DNA of 51,667 nt from positions 1 to 51,667 of the forward strand of contig JAUIKE010000042.1 of the NCBI GenBank assembly GCA_030430845.1. The letters run 5' to 3'. The stretch's first letter is position 1. Each line of letters begins with the position of its first letter. The translations under genes and the position numbers were made by a program. Shown here one piece after another: positions 8,591 through 16,404 of the stretch. The notes under the pieces were generated by a model that had not been told where the DNA came from, did not search any database, and worked only from the letters and a program-made list of their open reading frames with translations. The stretch is from Bacteroidia bacterium. GTDB taxonomy: Bacteria > Bacteroidota > Bacteroidia > Chitinophagales > Saprospiraceae.

Positions 8591-9766
8591 ATGATGCCAT
8601 TTTGTTCCATTCAAAAAGGGGGACTGTTTTTTTTGATGATCTCCTTTTTTTCTGCCTGTAGTCAGCCGGAAGTACCCTCTACGCCAATTATTAACTTGAA
8701 GGAAGCCTATCAGGATGCTTTCCTCATTGGCACTGCGCTTAATGAATCCATCGTTATGGGAAGCGATTCCGAGACGGCAAGCATTGTCCTGAATCAATTC
8801 AATACGATCACGGCAGAGAACGTCATGAAAGCCGGCCCCATCAATCCGGAACCCGGGGTTTTTAACTTTGCACCGGCGGATGCCTATGTGGAGTATGGAG
8901 AAAACAATGATATGTTCATTATCGGGCATACGCTGGTTTGGCACAATCAAACCCCTGCCTGGTTTTTTACCAATGAAAGAGGAGAGCCTAACTCACCGGA
9001 GCAGCAAATAGAGCGGATGCGCTCCCATATCGAAACCGTCGCGGGCCGCTACGCCGGAAGAGTGGATGCCTGGGACGTCGTCAATGAAGTAATTGATAAC
9101 GACGGTTCCTACCGGCCTACCACCTGGGTGAATGGGATAGGGAACGGAGATACGCTGGTGTATTACGCCTTTAAGTTTGCCGAAATATACGCCCCTGATA
9201 CGGAATTGTACTACAACGATTTTAATGCCTGGAGGCCCGAAAAAAGGGATGGGATCGTACGCATGGTCAAAATGCTACAGGAAAAAGGGGTTCGAATTGA
9301 CGGAGTTGGTATACAGGGGCACTGGGGGTTAAATTTCCCCAAAAATGAATACATCGAACAAGCTATTGATGCTTATGCAGCTTTGGGAATAAAAGTGATG
9401 ATCACAGAACTGGATGTGGATGTGCTTCCCTTGACTAAAGAAGGGCAGATCATCGGTACCGGCATGATGCATCCCCAGTTCGAATTGGAAGAGTTTGAGG
9501 AATTCCTGGACCCTTACCAGAATGGATTGCCTGATGAGGTTCAGCAAGCCTTGTCGGATCGATACCGGGAATTATTCGAAATTTTTTATAAAAAAAAGGA
9601 CAAGGTAGATCGAGTTACTTTTTGGGGAGTACACGATTCGATGTCCTGGAAGAATGGCTATCCGATCCCTAACAGAACGAATTATCCTTTGCTTTATGAT
9701 CGACAAAAGCAAGCCAAACCGGCTGTTCAAGCAATTTTAAAGGTGCCAAACCAACATGAATTATGA
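8591..9766 (+). CDS. GH10 endo-1,4-beta-xylanase lipoprotein
   Basis: A glycoside hydrolase family 10 enzyme (391 residues) that cleaves the xylan backbone. The signal peptide ends in a lipobox FSAC with Cys23, so the enzyme should be lipid-anchored. The catalytic domain runs from about residue 37 to the end. The acid/base Glu166 is in WDVVNEV and the nucleophile Glu273 in ITELDVD; HTLVWHNQ and HWGL are further GH10 landmarks. The reading frame opens with GTG 8561, but ATG 8591 (or 8594) directly precedes the signal peptide and is chosen. The stop codon overlaps the next start by four bases (ATGA), so the two genes are translationally coupled. A CG-centred palindrome upstream suggests sugar-responsive repression. 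Confidence 0.95.
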   Translation: MMPFCSIQKGGLFFLMISFFSACSQPEVPSTPIINLKEAYQDAFLIGTALNESIVMGSDSETASIVLNQFNTITAENVMKAGPINPEPGVFNFAPADAYVEYGENNDMFIIGHTLVWHNQTPAWFFTNERGEPNSPEQQIERMRSHIETVAGRYAGRVDAWDVVNEVIDNDGSYRPTTWVNGIGNGDTLVYYAFKFAEIYAPDTELYYNDFNAWRPEKRDGIVRMVKMLQEKGVRIDGVGIQGHWGLNFPKNEYIEQAIDAYAALGIKVMITELDVDVLPLTKEGQIIGTGMMHPQFELEEFEEFLDPYQNGLPDEVQQALSDRYRELFEIFYKKKDKVDRVTFWGVHDSMSWKNGYPIPNRTNYPLLYDRQKQAKPAVQAILKVPNQHEL

Positions 9767-10599
9767 TAAAATTATATCACACTGAAAAAGGGATCCTCCT
9801 TGAAAAAGAAAATCAGCTGTACCTCTCCGACAAGGATTGGGATGCGTTAATCAATTCAGGTCATTTGTACGAGCATTTGGAAGCCTTGTGTGAAGACTTG
9901 CCGGCCTCTACTGATTACAGGGAACTGCTGGATACGGCTTTAAAAGCGCCCGTCAAAAGTCAGGAAGTATGGGCTTGTGGTGTGACCTACTTCAACAGCA
10001 AGCTGGCCCGGCAGGAAGAATCCAAAAAAGCAGGTGGCGGGATCTACTATGAAAAGGTTTATCATGCCGATCGGCCGGAACTGTTTTTCAAATCTACTCC
10101 ACAAAGAGTTGTCGGTTCTGGAGAAGCTGTACGTATTAGGGAAGATTCAAGTTGGGATGTACCCGAACCTGAATTGACACTTGTAATCAATTCGATGGGT
10201 AAAATAGTGGGTTATACCATCGGAAATGATATGAGCTCAAGAAGTATTGAAGGAGAGAATCCACTTTATCTGGCACAAGCCAAAATATACGACGGGAGCG
10301 CAGCAGTGGGCCCTTGTGTGTTGGTCACCAGTAAGCCTTTGGATATGAATAATAATATTTCACTGGAGGTTGTAAGAAAGGGAAAAACCGTATTTGAGGA
10401 ATCCATCAGTATGAGCCAGATGAAACGAACTCCTGAAGAGTTGGTCACGTATCTTTTTCGCGAAACCAGTTTTCCTCAAGGTTGCCTGCTGATGACTGGT
10501 ACGGGTATTGTCCCTACCTCCGATTTTAGTCTAAGGAGTGGAGATGAGATACGCATCTCGATCGAAACGATCGGAACGCTGATAAATGTGGTGGCCTAA
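9763..10599 (+). CDS. FAH-fold dehydratase, likely 2-keto-3-deoxy-D-pentonate dehydratase
   Basis: A 278-residue fumarylacetoacetate hydrolase superfamily protein. The N-terminal domain and segments such as EVWACGVTY, YEKVYHADRPELFFKSTP and EGENPLYLAQAKIY closely resemble, from memory, Sulfolobus 2-keto-3-deoxy-D-arabinonate dehydratase (KdaD), and Caulobacter XylX belongs to the same group. These act on 2-keto-3-deoxy-pentonate, the compound formed from D-xylonate, and give alpha-ketoglutarate semialdehyde (Weimberg route). Metal ligands expected for the fold are Glu135, Glu137 (PEPEL) and Asp156 (GNDMSSR). Being coupled to a xylanase fits pentose oxidation. A general FAH-family hydrolase annotation is the cautious alternative. 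No xylose dehydrogenase or xylonate dehydratase is nearby. Confidence 0.82.
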   Translation: MIKLYHTEKGILLEKENQLYLSDKDWDALINSGHLYEHLEALCEDLPASTDYRELLDTALKAPVKSQEVWACGVTYFNSKLARQEESKKAGGGIYYEKVYHADRPELFFKSTPQRVVGSGEAVRIREDSSWDVPEPELTLVINSMGKIVGYTIGNDMSSRSIEGENPLYLAQAKIYDGSAAVGPCVLVTSKPLDMNNNISLEVVRKGKTVFEESISMSQMKRTPEELVTYLFRETSFPQGCLLMTGTGIVPTSDFSLRSGDEIRISIETIGTLINVVA

Positions 10600-10657
10600 A
10601 ATCACGATTTTTTGTACTTGTGTTACAAGCGGATAGTGCATCGTTTGGAAAAATCTT

Positions 10658-10665
10658 TAATTTTG
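10658..10665 (+). promoter_or_regulatory. possible -7 box for the DUF3124 gene
   Basis: TAATTTTG fits the Bacteroidota -7 consensus TAnnTTTG and lies 33 bases before the start at 10698. No TTG is correctly spaced upstream, so the call is weak. Confidence 0.3.
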
Positions 10666-10697
10666 CTCATAATATTCATTTCCCTTAAAATTGAGCA

Positions 10698-11207
10698 ATG
10701 AAAAAATTATTTGCCTTACTATTTATAATCATACTGATTCAAGCCTGTGAAGATCCGATGGAAGTTAGTTCAATTAACCCGGTGAACTGGGAAAGAAGAA
10801 CGGTGAATACAGCCTTGACTGATTCTATGATGGTAGGGGAAACTTATCTGTCGGTTTATTCTTCCATTTACAGCTTTACCGAGCATCGGACCCACGAGTT
10901 GACGGCTACCGTGAGTATGCGTAATACAAACCGGGCTGACACCATTTACATTGACAAAGCGGAGTATTTTAATACCAAGGGAGAGCCCATTAGGAGTTAT
11001 TTTGAAAAAACGATCTTTATCCGGCCGATGGAAACGGTGGAGATTGTGATTGATGAAATTGACAAGGAAGGAGGAACCGGAGCTAACTTCTTATTTGAAT
11101 GGAGAGTGCCCATTAACTCGCATGAGCCCTTGTTTGAAGGCGTGATGATCTCTACTTCGGGGCAACAGGGACTCTCTTTTACTACTCAAGGAAAAAGAGT
11201 GGAATAA
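10698..11207 (+). CDS. DUF3124 family lipoprotein
   Basis: A 169-residue protein with a lipoprotein signal peptide (lipobox IQAC, Cys17) and a single DUF3124 domain (PF11322) over about 45-165. The family pattern is visible: YLSVYSSIYSF, TATVSMRNT, GGTGANFLFEW and GVMISTSGQQGLSF. The function of the family is unknown; the fold should be beta-rich, and the location is an envelope membrane. Length is typical. The gene probably starts its own transcript (possible -7 box at 10658). The last codons and stop lie in the outer arm of the terminator element shared with convergent rmuC. Confidence 0.85.
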   Translation: MKKLFALLFIIILIQACEDPMEVSSINPVNWERRTVNTALTDSMMVGETYLSVYSSIYSFTEHRTHELTATVSMRNTNRADTIYIDKAEYFNTKGEPIRSYFEKTIFIRPMETVEIVIDEIDKEGGTGANFLFEWRVPINSHEPLFEGVMISTSGQQGLSFTTQGKRVE

Positions 11208-11347
11208 AAAAGGGGCAGCCCCAAATGATTCTTTTTAAGGGATGTTTTTAGAGAAAAACGAAGTTTTTCTCTAAAAACATCCCTTAAAGAAATATAATTG
11301 GCTGGCGAATCCCTCTAAGGCGGATGGGACAGCCCCTTTTTATTCAC
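11201..11347. terminator. nested palindromic terminator between convergent genes
   Basis: The centre (11234-11288) is a perfect 26-bp stem with a GAA loop. Around it, an outer pair of arms (about 11201-11222 and 11325-11347; GGGGCAGCCCC-like, each with an A-run or T-run) pairs imperfectly and contains the GAATAA ending of the DUF3124 gene on one strand and of rmuC on the other. The core AAAAACGAAGTTTTT is shared with the hairpins at 27-61 and 28260-28316. Confidence 0.8.
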
Positions 11348-12665
11348 CCAGAAGTTCCTGGGGCAAAGATTTCGACGCCTTTGCCCCCAATTCCTTGATC
11401 TTTTCTGCTTTTCCGATCAGGGTATCTCCGGGCCGCTTGGCATCGGATAATTTATTCATGGCATCCAGGTAGGAGGACTGAGTTTGCTCGATACGTTGAC
11501 CGATCTGGCGCAGGTCTTCCACAAAGGCCACAAATTTGTCATAGAGCATCCCGCTCTGACGGGCGATCTCCATGACTGAGCGCTTCTGTTTTTCCTGTTT
11601 CCAAATGTAGGATACGGTTCGCATAGTAGCCAGTAGGGTAGAGGTAGTGACGATCACGATGTTTTTATCCAATGCATCGAGGAAAAGACGTTGATCTTCC
11701 TGCACGGCAACGGCGAAGGCTGGTTCGATGGGGACAAAAAGCATCAGGTAGTCCGGCGAGTTGATCTGGTACAGGTTTTGGTAGTTTTTACTGCTGAGGT
11801 CCTTCAGATGTTGACGGATGCTGGCAATGTGTGCTTTTAGGTGCTGTTGTTGTTCCAGATCGTCCTGGGCCTGGAAATATTGTTCGTAGGCGACCAGGGA
11901 GACTTTCGAGTCGATGATCAGATGTTTATCTTCCGGAAGGTTGATGATAAAATCAGGTCTTCTTTGATTTCCTTGTTCATCTTTGTACGAAGATTGAGCT
12001 TCATAATGGATACCTTTTTGCAGGCCTGCTTTTTCGAGCAGTCGTTCGAGTTGAATTTCGCCCCAATCGCCTTGGGTTTTGTTATCGCCTTTCAAGGCAC
12101 TGACCAGGTTATTGGCATCCTGACTGAGTTGTTCGTTGAGCAGGCGAAGATGTTCGATTTCTTTTTTGAGAGAAATGCGGTCACGGGTCTCTTCAAAGAA
12201 ACGTTTTTCGACGCCTTCCTCGAAGGTTTTGATCTTTTCTTTGAGCGGGCTGAGGATGTCCTGCATTTGCTGATGATTCTGGCGGGTAAACTTTTGGCTC
12301 TTCTCTTCAAGCAATCTGTTGGCGATGTTCTCGAATTCGAGGCGGGATTGTTCTTGCAGGCGGAGCATTTCATCTTTTTGCTCCAGTAGTTTTTCTTCGA
12401 GGTGGCGCGTGGATTGATAACTGGCGGAAAGCTGGGCCGCCAGGTTTTTGAGCTCATTTTCACGCTGAGCCAGTTCCTGTCGGTGGCGATCAATTTCTTG
12501 CTCGGCCTTTTCATAGAGGTTTTTCAGTACATAGCTTTCGTCGACCTCTTCCTTGTACAGCATGGTGGTTTGCAGTCGGATTTTGGTGAGCAACCATCCG
12601 ATCAGGCCGCCGATCATTAAGCCTAATAAGAGGAAAAGCAGGGAAAAGGAAAATGGGTCGTTCAT
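11340..12665 (-). CDS. rmuC: DNA recombination protein RmuC
   Basis: A 441-residue RmuC (PF02646). Residues 5-25 form an N-terminal membrane anchor, 30-195 a long coiled coil (Glu/Gln/Leu-rich), and 195-410 the RmuC domain with GDWGEIQLERLLEKAGL, RPDFIINLP and HLIIDSKVSL, which form the predicted endonuclease-like core (D...DSK). In E. coli loss of RmuC raises inversion between short inverted repeats, so the protein is thought to limit rearrangements at such repeats. That is notable in a genome so rich in palindromes. The start gives the membrane anchor directly. It is convergent with the DUF3124 gene and appears monocistronic. Confidence 0.95.
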   Translation of the reverse strand: MNDPFSFSLLFLLLGLMIGGLIGWLLTKIRLQTTMLYKEEVDESYVLKNLYEKAEQEIDRHRQELAQRENELKNLAAQLSASYQSTRHLEEKLLEQKDEMLRLQEQSRLEFENIANRLLEEKSQKFTRQNHQQMQDILSPLKEKIKTFEEGVEKRFFEETRDRISLKKEIEHLRLLNEQLSQDANNLVSALKGDNKTQGDWGEIQLERLLEKAGLQKGIHYEAQSSYKDEQGNQRRPDFIINLPEDKHLIIDSKVSLVAYEQYFQAQDDLEQQQHLKAHIASIRQHLKDLSSKNYQNLYQINSPDYLMLFVPIEPAFAVAVQEDQRLFLDALDKNIVIVTTSTLLATMRTVSYIWKQEKQKRSVMEIARQSGMLYDKFVAFVEDLRQIGQRIEQTQSSYLDAMNKLSDAKRPGDTLIGKAEKIKELGAKASKSLPQELLGE

Positions 12666-12718
12666 TGTATCATCTATTTGATGATAAATTTACAACTTTT
12701 TGAGATGTGTATGCGTAA

Positions 12719-12753
12719 AAAAAGGTGAAAAGCCTCAATCTTTTCACCTTTTT
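12719..12753 (-). terminator. terminator overlapping the stop of the EAD/TPR gene
   Basis: Arms AAAAAGGTGAAAAG (12719-12732) and its complement (12740-12753) enclose a 7-base loop and leave a T-run on the minus strand. The upstream arm contains the final codons and TGA of the gene ending at 12744. Confidence 0.8.
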
Positions 12754-14351
12754 ATTAGTTTTCTTCGGTCAGATAGGATCTTTTGAGCGATGGGGTTTTC
12801 AAAAAAAAAGGATTCTACTCCTTTATCTTTTGCCATTTCAGCTAAGCTTTTGATGCCTTCCATATCTTTTTTCTCATAAAGTCGAATGAGCAATTCGCTC
12901 CAATATTCTTCTTTTTTAGGATTCTCCCGGATCATCCTACGGAGTTCTGATTCGGTATAGGCCCTTTTAGCAGGAGTGAGCTCCAATTCAGCGGTTGGGC
13001 TTTTAGGTCTTATTTTGCTGTCATCAAGGGCGGGCTTTTTTTTAATACTTTCGGATTTGAGCCGGACTTGAAGGGTGTCCACGATCCGGCGAAGGCTTGT
13101 ATCTAGTTTGGCCACTCTTTCCAATTTTTCCATGGCTTCTTCCTCGTTTCCTGCTTTGAACAAAGAAAGCCCCTCTCCGATGATAACATGCGGCTGACGG
13201 GTGGTATCCTCCTGAGCCTGAATAGTGAAATCCTGGGCAGCTTTAAGATATTCCTTTTCCAGATAATTGATCGCCGCACGATTATTACGGGCCAGCCAGT
13301 AATCCGGTTTTTTCTCTAAAATCTTTGTGTATTTATCTTTTGCGGCTTTAGTATCCCCTTTTTGAAGTAGGGCATCGGCCAAAAACATGTCTTTAGTAAG
13401 GTTCATGCTTGAATCCAACAGCTCAACAGAACTCAGCGAAGCAATAGCTGCATCTTGATTCCCCGTCTCGTGTGCTATAATGCCAAAAATATATTGCAGC
13501 GTCTTTTCGATGGCTTCTGTTAATTGGCCATCGCTTACAATGCTGGTTTGGGAAGAAATCGTGTCGATGTCAGAGCTAGAGGCCAATACCAGTTGTTTGA
13601 GTGAAAACTGCTCAATATCGATGAATTTATACCGAGTGGTGATGATATCTTCCGTTGGTGTAACCTGCTCCCGAGCGCCCCAAATGATTAGATTGGCAGC
13701 GCAAGCCTTAGCAAGTTTGTCCGCTTCCTGCGAAGTATTAGGGTAATCATCCACACTTTGCTTCACTCCTAAACCAATATTGACCTTATACTTGGATTTG
13801 AATCCATCAAGCCGTTCCTCAATGTCCTCTGCGATACCGAGATCCAGTTGAGGGGCCTCTTCAAAAGCCGCTCTTTGCCTGAAGGGCAGGATCAGCACTT
13901 TGAAAGCTGTATCCACAACTGTATTATAATCAGGGCAGGATTCACCCTGGATAGGGACGCCTTGTTGATTATTTTCAAATCGCACCTTATAGATAATATA
14001 TCCGACTGCCGAAAGAAGTAGAACCAGTACCAGACTTAACAAAGTAACTTTACGGGAGGCGGAGCCACCTGCAGGTCCGGCTTTTTCTTCCTTTTTAAGG
14101 TCTCCCAGGATTTGGAGAATTTGCTTAGTAACCTGATTATAGTTGATTTTGGCATCTTCTTTTGAGATGACTCCCTGAGCTTCGTCTTTTTCAGTCTTGT
14201 TGAAAAGGGATTTGGCCTGCAAGGTTTGGTTGTACAGATTTAAATAGGCTGCTTCCTTACCCAGGTTTTCCAGCATAAGGTCCAGAGCATTCTCTGTTTC
14301 GGCTTCTCCTACCAGCTCCTGAACTTGCTTTATGAAAGTCGGTTTGTCCAT
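12744..14351 (-). CDS. membrane TPR protein with N-terminal effector-associated domain
   Basis: A 535-residue single-pass protein. Residues 1-87 match the helical effector-associated domain 11 pattern (a helix pair followed by LYNQTLQAKSLFN and GVISKEDAKINYNQVTKQIL), a Death-like adaptor domain described in bacterial conflict and signalling proteins. A membrane helix follows at 102-121. Residues 145-280 look like a TolB/FlgO-like alpha-beta domain (VLILPF, GIAEDIEERLDGF, AANLIIWG). TPR-like repeats fill about 290-430, and a charged tail with another helical pair follows. By topology the N-terminal domain is cytosolic and the rest outside the inner membrane. No partner carrying the same domain is adjacent, so its circuit is unknown. 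Confidence 0.75.
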   Translation of the reverse strand: MDKPTFIKQVQELVGEAETENALDLMLENLGKEAAYLNLYNQTLQAKSLFNKTEKDEAQGVISKEDAKINYNQVTKQILQILGDLKKEEKAGPAGGSASRKVTLLSLVLVLLLSAVGYIIYKVRFENNQQGVPIQGESCPDYNTVVDTAFKVLILPFRQRAAFEEAPQLDLGIAEDIEERLDGFKSKYKVNIGLGVKQSVDDYPNTSQEADKLAKACAANLIIWGAREQVTPTEDIITTRYKFIDIEQFSLKQLVLASSSDIDTISSQTSIVSDGQLTEAIEKTLQYIFGIIAHETGNQDAAIASLSSVELLDSSMNLTKDMFLADALLQKGDTKAAKDKYTKILEKKPDYWLARNNRAAINYLEKEYLKAAQDFTIQAQEDTTRQPHVIIGEGLSLFKAGNEEEAMEKLERVAKLDTSLRRIVDTLQVRLKSESIKKKPALDDSKIRPKSPTAELELTPAKRAYTESELRRMIRENPKKEEYWSELLIRLYEKKDMEGIKSLAEMAKDKGVESFFFENPIAQKILSDRRKLIKR

Positions 14352-14457
14352 TCCTTGTTTCTTTGTCCCAAAATAAGACTATAATTTGCTAATATGCACT
14401 TAAAGAATTGATAAGCAAAATTTAAATATTAAAATATATGTCAAAAGTGTTAACGTT

Positions 14458-14575
14458 TTTGTCTGGATCGCGGATTTCCGCGGATTCAGCGGATGCCACG
14501 GAGTTGATTTTTTCCAAAGGAAAAAATCCTTCCGCGTCATCCGTCAAATCAGTGGAAATCCGCGATCCAGACAAA
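14458..14575. repeat. 118-bp nested inverted repeat
   Basis: Outer arms are a perfect 22-bp inverted repeat (14458-14479 and 14554-14575, containing TCTGGATCGCGGATTTCC). Middle arms pair imperfectly (CGGATG...CGGA with TCCGCGTCATCCG), and the centre is a perfect 10-bp hairpin, GATTTTTTCC-AAA-GGAAAAAATC (14506-14528). It lies 5 bases after the proC stop codon on the minus strand and may terminate proC, but it is far larger than a normal terminator and could extrude as a cruciform. Confidence 0.75.
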
Positions 14576-14579
14576 CTCC

Positions 14580-15383
14580 CTACTTCTTACCCAGCTCAAC
14601 GGCCCGAACCAAGGCAGCTTTTGCTCCGTCCTTGATACTATTAAACAAATGCTTGTGCTCGTAAGTTGCCAAAGCAGCCTCGGTTGTGCCGCCTTTCGAG
14701 GCTACCTTCTTTATCCATTCTTCGGCCGTGAAATCATTAGCTGCATAAAGCTCCATGGTGCCCAGGATCGTTTGGCTGACGAGCAGCTCAGACTCAGAAT
14801 AGCTGAAGCCCATCTCTTGAGCGGCTTCCATCAGAGCATGCATGAAAAACCAGACATATGCAGGACCGCTACCCGAAATAGCCGTCGCAGAATCAATGGC
14901 TGCTTCGCTGTCGGCATAGATAGCTTTACCGGTGGTGTTAAGCAGGTTTTGTACCATGACGAGTTCGATGCGGGTCACTTCATCAGAAGAGGTGAATACG
15001 GTCATACCCTGGCCGATCTGGGCCGGTAGGTTGGGCATGGCCCGAACGATCTTGCTGGCTCCGAGCCCATCCTGTATGGTTTTGATTTGAACACCTGCCA
15101 TTATAGATAAAAAAACCTGCTGCGGATCAACCAATGATTGGATAGAAGAGAATAAGGCGGGAGCGTCCTGGGGCTTAACAGCCAGGATGATCAGATCGGC
15201 TCCGTCCAGGCAGTCTTCGGCTTTGCCATACACCGTGCCTATGTTTTTCTGCGCCAGTTGAGCGGCCTTTTCCGGAGACTTTTCGAGGATCATCATGTTC
15301 TCCGTCGTGCAAATATGTGAGCGAAGGAAACTTTGGGCATAGGTGAGCCCCATGTTTCCACCTCCGATGATCAGTATTTTCAT
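14580..15383 (-). CDS. proC: pyrroline-5-carboxylate reductase
   Basis: A 267-residue ProC, catalysing the NAD(P)H-dependent last step of proline synthesis in the cytosol. The Rossmann motif GGGNMG is at residues 7-12. Further landmarks are AVKPQD (about 66-71), IMAGV (98-102), RAMPNLP (116-122), and the C-terminal dimer/active-site block ISGSGPAYVWFFMHALMEAA near 163-182, with KKVASKGGTTEAAL after it. The frame continues 14 codons upstream, but ATG at 15383 directly precedes the Rossmann strand MKILIIGGG. The gene is alone, with no other proline gene next to it. Confidence 0.96.
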   Translation of the reverse strand: MKILIIGGGNMGLTYAQSFLRSHICTTENMMILEKSPEKAAQLAQKNIGTVYGKAEDCLDGADLIILAVKPQDAPALFSSIQSLVDPQQVFLSIMAGVQIKTIQDGLGASKIVRAMPNLPAQIGQGMTVFTSSDEVTRIELVMVQNLLNTTGKAIYADSEAAIDSATAISGSGPAYVWFFMHALMEAAQEMGFSYSESELLVSQTILGTMELYAANDFTAEEWIKKVASKGGTTEAALATYEHKHLFNSIKDGAKAALVRAVELGKK

Positions 15384-15588
15384 AGTTGGTTTTCGTTTTT
15401 TGTTTGAATTCGCGGGCTTGTACAAAAAAGTCCTATCGCATGATTATTATTTGTTCACTCCATACATGATCTGCCATCCGGGTTTTACCGATAAAAGTAC
15501 CCGGGGCAGAGAGCGAATATCTATTTTTTCTTTTAGAGACTGTAATTTTTTTCCAAAAAACAGAACCTTTTCAATTAGCGGGTGTTAT

Positions 15589-15682
15589 TTCAATGTTCAA
15601 ACATCGAAAATAGATAAAAACCTTTTAAATTTGAAAAAAAAGCGATAGGTTTGCAAAATAAAATTCAATGTTAGAACATTAA
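15589..15682. promoter_or_regulatory. paired AATGTT/AACATT operator candidates
   Basis: TTCAATGTTCAAACATCGAA (15589-15608) and TTCAATGTTAGAACATTAA (15664-15682) share TTCAATGTTnnAACAT; a GAACATTCAAA half-site follows at 15703. The second site falls where transcription would start from the -7 box at 15646, as expected of a repressor site. A MarR-type regulator is one possibility, but no such gene is in the window. Confidence 0.45.
15646..15653 (+). promoter_or_regulatory. -7 box for yceI-like gene
   Basis: TAGGTTTG matches TAnnTTTG, 80 bases before the start at 15734. A TTG lies 12 bases upstream, closer than the usual 17-21, so the -33 element is uncertain. Confidence 0.4.
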
Positions 15683-15733
15683 TAGGTAATTATTATTAAA
15701 CTGAACATTCAAATAATTAAAAAGCATTCGACC

Positions 15734-16342
15734 ATGAAAAGTACATTCTTTTTGACCTTTCTAAGCATTCTGGCCTTTGCAGGCATGTCTTTCACCACTC
15801 CTAATACCGGAGAAGTCGTTACTTATTCTGTAGACACTGAGTCAAGTAAAATTGAGTGGAGAGCACAAAAAGTAACTGGCAAGCACAACGGATCTTTGAT
15901 GATCAAAAGTGGTAGCCTGGATATGGAAGACGGAGTGTTGAAAGGAGGGAACTTTGATATCGATATGACTACCATCACTGTTTTGGATTTGGAAGGCAGA
16001 GGAAAAGAAAGGTTGGAAGGTCACTTGAAATCTGCTGACTTTTTTAATGTAGAAGAGCACACCACTGCTAACTTCACAATTACTAAGGTTTACCCAATCG
16101 ATACAAAAGGCACTTACAGAATCATCGGTGACTTGACCATCAAGGGCAATACCAATGAAATCAAATTCAATGCCACAGTAACAGAAGAAGAGGGTAAAAT
16201 TACAGGTACTGCTTCAGAGGTGGAAATTGACCGTTCTGAGTACGATATCCGTTATGGTTCCGGTAGCTTCTTTGAGAACCTGGGAGATAAGACCATCTAC
16301 GATGAGTTCCAGTTGGATATTACGCTGGTAGCCAGCAAATAA
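15734..16342 (+). CDS. YceI family protein
   Basis: A 202-residue exported protein with a signal peptide (residues 1-19) and one YceI domain (PF04264) over about 30-198. YceI proteins are lipocalin-like barrels that bind polyisoprenoid or other hydrophobic ligands in the periplasm. The family pattern is clear: SVDTESSKIEWRAQKVTGKH near the start of the domain, HLKSADFFNVEEH (about 97-109), GDLTIKGNTNEIKF (about 134-147) and EIDRSEYDIRYGSG (about 164-177). Two related palindromes upstream suggest a dedicated repressor. A strong terminator follows. The physiological ligand is not known. Confidence 0.93.
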   Translation: MKSTFFLTFLSILAFAGMSFTTPNTGEVVTYSVDTESSKIEWRAQKVTGKHNGSLMIKSGSLDMEDGVLKGGNFDIDMTTITVLDLEGRGKERLEGHLKSADFFNVEEHTTANFTITKVYPIDTKGTYRIIGDLTIKGNTNEIKFNATVTEEEGKITGTASEVEIDRSEYDIRYGSGSFFENLGDKTIYDEFQLDITLVASK

Positions 16343-16353
16343 TCCCCCAATTA

Positions 16354-16404
16354 GAATAAAAAAAGGGTTTTGTTGCCTCAGGCAACAAAACCCTTTTTTT
16401 ATTC
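16354..16404. terminator. perfect bidirectional terminator
   Basis: A 24-bp perfect stem with loop TCA, flanked by A7 and T7 runs. It follows yceI, and on the other strand it contains the GAATAA end of the decayed permease. It is a textbook two-way terminator. Confidence 0.92.

Noticed and set aside
8417..8950. N-terminal extension of the FtsX permease
   Set aside because: The extra 178 codons are antisense to the xylanase gene and carry no permease features; the canonical MLRNYLK start is at 8416.
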